Shown here piece by piece: positions 60,830 to 64,000 of a stretch of 64,000 bases of DNA (the first letter of the stretch is position 1; each line of letters opens with the position of its first letter). Made by a program: the position numbers and the translations under genes. This DNA is from Bacteroidota bacterium (GTDB lineage: Bacteria; Bacteroidota; Bacteroidia; B-17B0; Aurantibacillaceae): contig JAJNBG010000043.1 in assembly GCA_021155905.1 (NCBI GenBank), positions 1 to 64,000 on the forward strand. Reading direction: 5' to 3'. The notes under the pieces are model-generated. The model saw only the letters and a list, made by a program, of their open reading frames with translations, did not search any database and was not told the origin of the DNA.

Positions 60830-61159
60830 ATGAAACACACATTAAAATCAATTGGAGTAGCAGCTTTCTTATTTTTCGGAGCGACGTTAACCGCTCAAAA
60901 CAACGACAACAATTTAATTGGCAAAGCACGTGGTGCAGCCGCTGATTGTTTAAACGAGTATCACCAGCAAGGGATAGCAATCGCTGCAGGTGTTGAAACA
61001 ACAGGAATCTGTTTTGTTTCTGGTGAATTACACAAAGTTACTTTCTACACCACAGTAAGATGTCACAATGAGCCATGCCCTAAGCCGGCATCTCTTTTAG
61101 TAGCAACTGTATATTTTGATTGCGAGAACAACGTTACTTTAGTGGAGTGCAATAACTAA
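60830..61159 (+). CDS. Small secreted cysteine-containing protein
   Basis: A 109-residue exported protein, signal peptide MKHTLKSIGVAAFLFFGATLTAQ. The mature part has six cysteines (AADC, TGIC, VRCHNEPC, FDCEN, VEC), likely three disulphides, in a short beta-rich fold. No family recognised. Own promoter and terminator, so a free-standing gene. Confidence 0.7.
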   Translation: MKHTLKSIGVAAFLFFGATLTAQNNDNNLIGKARGAAADCLNEYHQQGIAIAAGVETTGICFVSGELHKVTFYTTVRCHNEPCPKPASLLVATVYFDCENNVTLVECNN

Positions 61160-61179
61160 TTTTCAATTTTTAAAATGAA

Positions 61180-61210
61180 AAGAGGCTGTCCGTTGGGCAG
61201 CCTTTTTTTT
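61180..61210 (+). terminator. Terminator after the small secreted protein
   Basis: AGGCTGTCC, 3-base loop, GGGCAGCCT with a T-run of eight; one mismatch in the stem. Confidence 0.88.
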
Positions 61211-61255
61211 GTTAACCAAGCTTGATTTTTTGTCAGTTCAAGCTTTCACCCTGAG

Positions 61256-61331
61256 GCTGTCACTTCGAGCGAAGTCGAAAGTTTTAACAAAGCATTTTTG
61301 AGATTGCATCGTCGTACCTCCTCGCAATGAC
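61256..61331. repeat. REP-like cluster
   Basis: Two dispersed elements in tandem: GCTGTCACTTCGAGCGAAGTCGA (61256-61278), identical to 4761-4783, and TCGTACCTCCTCGCAATGAC (61312-61331), one base different from 8291-8310. They lie between converging transcripts. Confidence 0.7.
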
Positions 61332-61334
61332 GAT

Positions 61335-61763
61335 TTACACTAAATACCCAGCCTTCTCCGCCGGGTAAGTATTAAAAGTCCCCAACGCTTTTGCTATAAC
61401 TATATTGTTTCGTTCAGGACATATGATTTCGGCACTTGTCACAATCAGACGTTTGCCCTGGTGTTCAATTTTCCCAATTCCCTGTAACTTATCTCCAACG
61501 AAAGCCGCAGCGAAAAAATTGATCTTGAATTCCACTGTTGAAACAATGTGATTGTCTTTCGCGGAAACCGACAAAGCTGTTACCCCAAGTAGCCCGTCCA
61601 TTAGTCCTGAAATAACACCGCCATGTGCCGCCCTGGGAGTGGCTAAGTGTTCTTCTTTGATTGATAGAAAATAATGTACGAGTCCAGGTTCGATGATCTT
61701 AAAATCCATACCCAGAGTTTTTCCGAAATTGTTTTGTGTGATGTATTGTTCTATGAGCGTCAT
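61335..61763 (-). CDS. PaaI family hotdog thioesterase
   Basis: A 142-residue hotdog-fold thioesterase. The PaaI signature TPRAAHGGVISGLMDGLLG carries the catalytic HGG and the helix that caps the thioester. It hydrolyses acyl-CoA (aromatic or medium-chain), substrate unknown. It follows the VIT-like gene by 6 bases, so the two are probably one operon. Confidence 0.85.
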   Translation of the reverse strand: MTLIEQYITQNNFGKTLGMDFKIIEPGLVHYFLSIKEEHLATPRAAHGGVISGLMDGLLGVTALSVSAKDNHIVSTVEFKINFFAAAFVGDKLQGIGKIEHQGKRLIVTSAEIICPERNNIVIAKALGTFNTYPAEKAGYLV

Positions 61764-61769
61764 TTTATT

Positions 61770-62450
61770 TTAAACTGAAATTAATTTTGCAATTCCAAAA
61801 GCAGCACCTGCAGCGACAAGACCAATGGCTGTCACTTTTAAGGCTCCGTAAAAAGGATGTTGCCCGGTAACTTTACTTTTAAAATATCCAAAAATAAACA
61901 GGCAGATAGTTGTAATAATAGCCGATACCACTAATCCCTGTAAAGGAGTATCTGTAACAAAATAGGCAGTTAAAGGAAGTAAACCGCCAACAATGTAGGA
62001 CGTTCCAATTGTTAAGGCGCTGTTTCTTGCCCTGTTTTTATGTGGTTTTTCGAGGCCCAATTCAAAGCGCATCATAAAGTCTACCCACTTGTCTTTATTT
62101 TTTGATAACTCCATGGCGATGATGTGCTGGGATTCAGGACTCAAACCATAGTCCGCAAACACTTCTTTTACTTCTTCTATTTCTTTTTCCGGCATGCGTT
62201 CAACCTCCTCGTATTCTCTCTTCAGTTCATGAGCGTAGTGTTCCTGTTCTGTTTTTCCCGCCAGGTAACCTCCAAGGCCCATGGCAATACAACCAGCTAC
62301 AATTTCTGCCAGGCCGGCTGTAATAACGATGGCGTTACTATCAACGGCTCCACTTAAACCGGCAGCGAGAGCGAAAGGAACGGTTAATCCGTCGCTCATT
62401 CCTATCACCATATCAGAAATAAATTCTGAGCTTTCTAAATGTTCTTCCAT
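61770..62450 (-). CDS. VIT1/CCC1 family transporter
   Basis: A 226-residue membrane protein with five predicted helices (SDGLTVPFALAAGLSGAVDSNAIVITAGLAEIVAG first) and a cytoplasmic acidic loop with EMERMPEKEIEEVKEVF-like residues that bind metal in relatives. Family members move Fe(2+)/Mn(2+). Direction and metal are not decided here. Confidence 0.85.
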   Translation of the reverse strand: MEEHLESSEFISDMVIGMSDGLTVPFALAAGLSGAVDSNAIVITAGLAEIVAGCIAMGLGGYLAGKTEQEHYAHELKREYEEVERMPEKEIEEVKEVFADYGLSPESQHIIAMELSKNKDKWVDFMMRFELGLEKPHKNRARNSALTIGTSYIVGGLLPLTAYFVTDTPLQGLVVSAIITTICLFIFGYFKSKVTGQHPFYGALKVTAIGLVAAGAAFGIAKLISV

Positions 62451-62629
62451 AATATATTGATAAAATAAAGATACTGCAATTACTTACAAAAACTAAAGGA
62501 TTATAACTCGTTTTTTCAAGGTCTATGATGAAACAAAACGCATGGAATCGTGTAAATGTTTTTTGAATTATTGAATTAGTTTTACTTAGGCTAAAATGTT
62601 AATGTAAACATATTGACAGAATAAAACTT

Positions 62630-63532
62630 ATGGAATTTATAGATTATTATAAAATACTTGAAATTCCTTCAACAGCCGGTGAAGCAGATATCAAATCGGC
62701 CTATCGTAAACTGGCCAGAAAATATCATCCTGACATAAATCCAAATGATGAGAATGCAAAAAAGAAATTCCAGCAGATTAATGAGGCTAATGAAGTATTG
62801 AGCGACCCGGAGAAACGGAAAAAGTACGATAAGTATGGTAAAGACTGGAAGCATGGAGCAGAGTACGAAAATGCTAACCAGCATTATGGCTCTTCATCGA
62901 AACGGCCGGGATCCGGAAACTTCTCAGATGGTTTTACTGATTTTGGTGATTTTTCTGAATTTTTCGAATCCATGTATGGTGCCGGATCGGGCAGGGGAAG
63001 GCAAACGAAATTCAGGGGACAGGATTTAAATGCGGAGTTGCAGCTCAACCTTTTGGATGTATATAAAACCCATCAAAGGACTTTAACCGTTAACGGAAAA
63101 AATATTCGTTTAACGATACCGGCCGGGGTTGAAAATGGACAGGTTATAAAAATTGCCGGTCATGGAAATCCCGGAGCAAACGGGGGGCCTCAGGGAGATC
63201 TTTACATCACCTTTTCAATTGCAGATCATCCAACCTTCAAAAGAGAAGGTAATAATTTATATGTGAACGTAGATTTAGACCTTTACACAGCCTTGTTGGG
63301 TGGTGAGGTTTTAATTGAAACGCTGGATGGTAAGGTTAAATTGAAGGCGGCTGCGGAAACACAGAGCGGTACTAAAGTAAAGCTGAAAGGGAAGGGTTTT
63401 CCTGTCTATAAAAAGGAAGGGCAGTTCGGTGACCTTTACATTACTTACCAGGTAAAATTGCCAACTCAGTTGTCCGAAAAAGAAAAAGAATTAGTCAGGG
63501 AATTATCAAAGCTAAGAAAACATGGAAACTAA
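62630..63532 (+). CDS. cbpA: CbpA-like DnaJ co-chaperone
   Basis: A 300-residue J-domain protein. J domain at residues 1-70 with the HPD motif (RKYHPDINPND) and the KYDKYGKDW end, a short Gly/Phe linker, no zinc-finger, then two C-terminal peptide-binding domains (NAELQLNLLDVYKTHQRTLTVNG, GDLYITFSIADHPTFKREG). Stimulates DnaK and may bind curved DNA in enteric relatives. Overlaps the modulator gene downstream by 11 bases. Confidence 0.9.
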   Translation: MEFIDYYKILEIPSTAGEADIKSAYRKLARKYHPDINPNDENAKKKFQQINEANEVLSDPEKRKKYDKYGKDWKHGAEYENANQHYGSSSKRPGSGNFSDGFTDFGDFSEFFESMYGAGSGRGRQTKFRGQDLNAELQLNLLDVYKTHQRTLTVNGKNIRLTIPAGVENGQVIKIAGHGNPGANGGPQGDLYITFSIADHPTFKREGNNLYVNVDLDLYTALLGGEVLIETLDGKVKLKAAAETQSGTKVKLKGKGFPVYKKEGQFGDLYITYQVKLPTQLSEKEKELVRELSKLRKHGN

Positions 63533-63821
63533 TCATTTGATCCTCGTAAAAGAATTCTGTACCCATCATAAAATTGAACTGTCTTTTATTGATGGTCTCC
63601 ATGACCTGGGCTTAATAGAAGTTGTTAATCGTGATGATCGAAAATATCTTGCGCAAAACCAGTTAAGAGATGTAGAGAAATTAATGCGCCTGCATTATGA
63701 TCTGGAAATCAATATGGAAGGCATTGATGTTATATCGCATCTCTTAAAAAAAATCTGTGAACTTCAACATGAACTTACCCAGGCGAAAAATAAATTACGA
63801 TTCTTTTCGGAGCTAAAATAA
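63522..63821 (+). CDS. CbpM-like chaperone modulator
   Basis: A 99-residue MerR-type helical protein of the CbpM group (LVKEFCTHHKIELSFIDGLHDLGLIEV, then a basic helix and leucine-rich coil). In enterics CbpM binds the J domain of CbpA and inhibits it. Its ATG lies inside the last codons of the cbpA-like gene, so it is translationally coupled. Confidence 0.8.
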   Translation: METNHLILVKEFCTHHKIELSFIDGLHDLGLIEVVNRDDRKYLAQNQLRDVEKLMRLHYDLEINMEGIDVISHLLKKICELQHELTQAKNKLRFFSELK

Positions 63822-63826
63822 TTTGT

Positions 63827-64000
63827 ATGATGACCATCACTGAAGAACAAAATATATTTACGATCCGGGAGAATTTTAATCAGGTTTTTTCCAATTTGAA
63901 GCTTGAATTTTATGCCAAACCTTGTCAGTCAGACGGGCCGGCTGAACGTGGTTCCGGAAATCAAATTTCTATTAATGAATGCCGGACGATATACCATGAT
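63827..64000 (+). CDS. Partial CDS at window end, hypothetical
   Basis: An open frame of 58 codons runs off the window end, starting ATGATG at 63827 (MMTITEEQNIFTIRENFNQV...NECRTIYHD). It follows CbpM by 5 bases and is likely the next gene of the operon. No family can be named from the visible part. Confidence 0.55.
   Translation, partial: MMTITEEQNIFTIRENFNQVFSNLKLEFYAKPCQSDGPAERGSGNQISINECRTIYHD

Overview
The window looks like a Bacteroidota chromosome (class not resolved). It is AT-rich, and two secreted proteins end in type IX secretion (T9SS) sorting domains. It has many SusD-free outer-membrane and lipoproteins, promoters of the TAnnTTTG type, weak Shine-Dalgarno signals, a DUF3276 PUR-domain protein, a DUF4270 lipoprotein and a half-length GT5 'glycogen synthase' beside panC. 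No rRNA, tRNA, CRISPR array, insertion sequence or integrase gene was seen.

Layout: 1-4.85 kb carries a PUR-domain protein, two tandem paralogous outer-membrane proteins and aconitase. 4.87-8.3 kb is the most unusual stretch. It holds four unrelated single-gene modules, all on the + strand (membrane protein, TIR-domain protein, small lipoprotein/TM protein, small basic protein). They are separated by related long imperfect inverted repeats that begin near YTAAC and end in GTTAGG-type cores. The start of each of the first three modules is complementary to its own end, which is the signature of integron gene cassettes, so I read this as an integrase-less (CALIN-like) cassette array. 8.4-22.2 kb is accessory: an OmpA protein, cysteine-rich small proteins including an unlisted 30-residue peptide, two YceI proteins, a VOC protein, two tandem TPR proteins (one has lost its SpoIIE phosphatase end), SRPBCC, AlkD-like, a GNAT/NTF2 fusion, LOG, two STAS-like proteins and a T9SS cargo protein.

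22.5-29.7 kb is a minus-strand exopolysaccharide operon. It encodes a Gfo/Idh/MocA dehydrogenase, a lipoprotein, a polyprenyl-phosphate sugar-1-phosphate transferase, dTDP-glucose 4,6-dehydratase, an MBOAT O-acyltransferase and an AlgX-like SGNH partner, which together suggest synthesis and O-acylation of a surface polysaccharide. 29.8-36.4 kb has pcm, a frameshifted outer-membrane protein behind an AAAC microsatellite, two lipoproteins, a deoxyhypusine-synthase-like enzyme and lon. A cobalamin riboswitch (about 36.47-36.59 kb) precedes a T9SS-sorted surface protein; a BtuF-like protein without a signal peptide lies 2 kb further on.

37.6-64 kb is mainly housekeeping: upp, pheT, Sua5-type tRNA t6A synthase, cmk, fatty acid desaturase, a TPR/OmpA protein, subtilase, cystathionine beta-synthase-like enzyme, purC, glycosyltransferase, DUF4270, GT5, panC, glyS, PaaI thioesterase, VIT-family transporter and a CbpA/CbpM pair. 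The panC here lacks the segment that should carry its PTMGALHxGH ATP-binding motif. A second AlgX-like gene lies convergent to panC and overlaps its 3' end.
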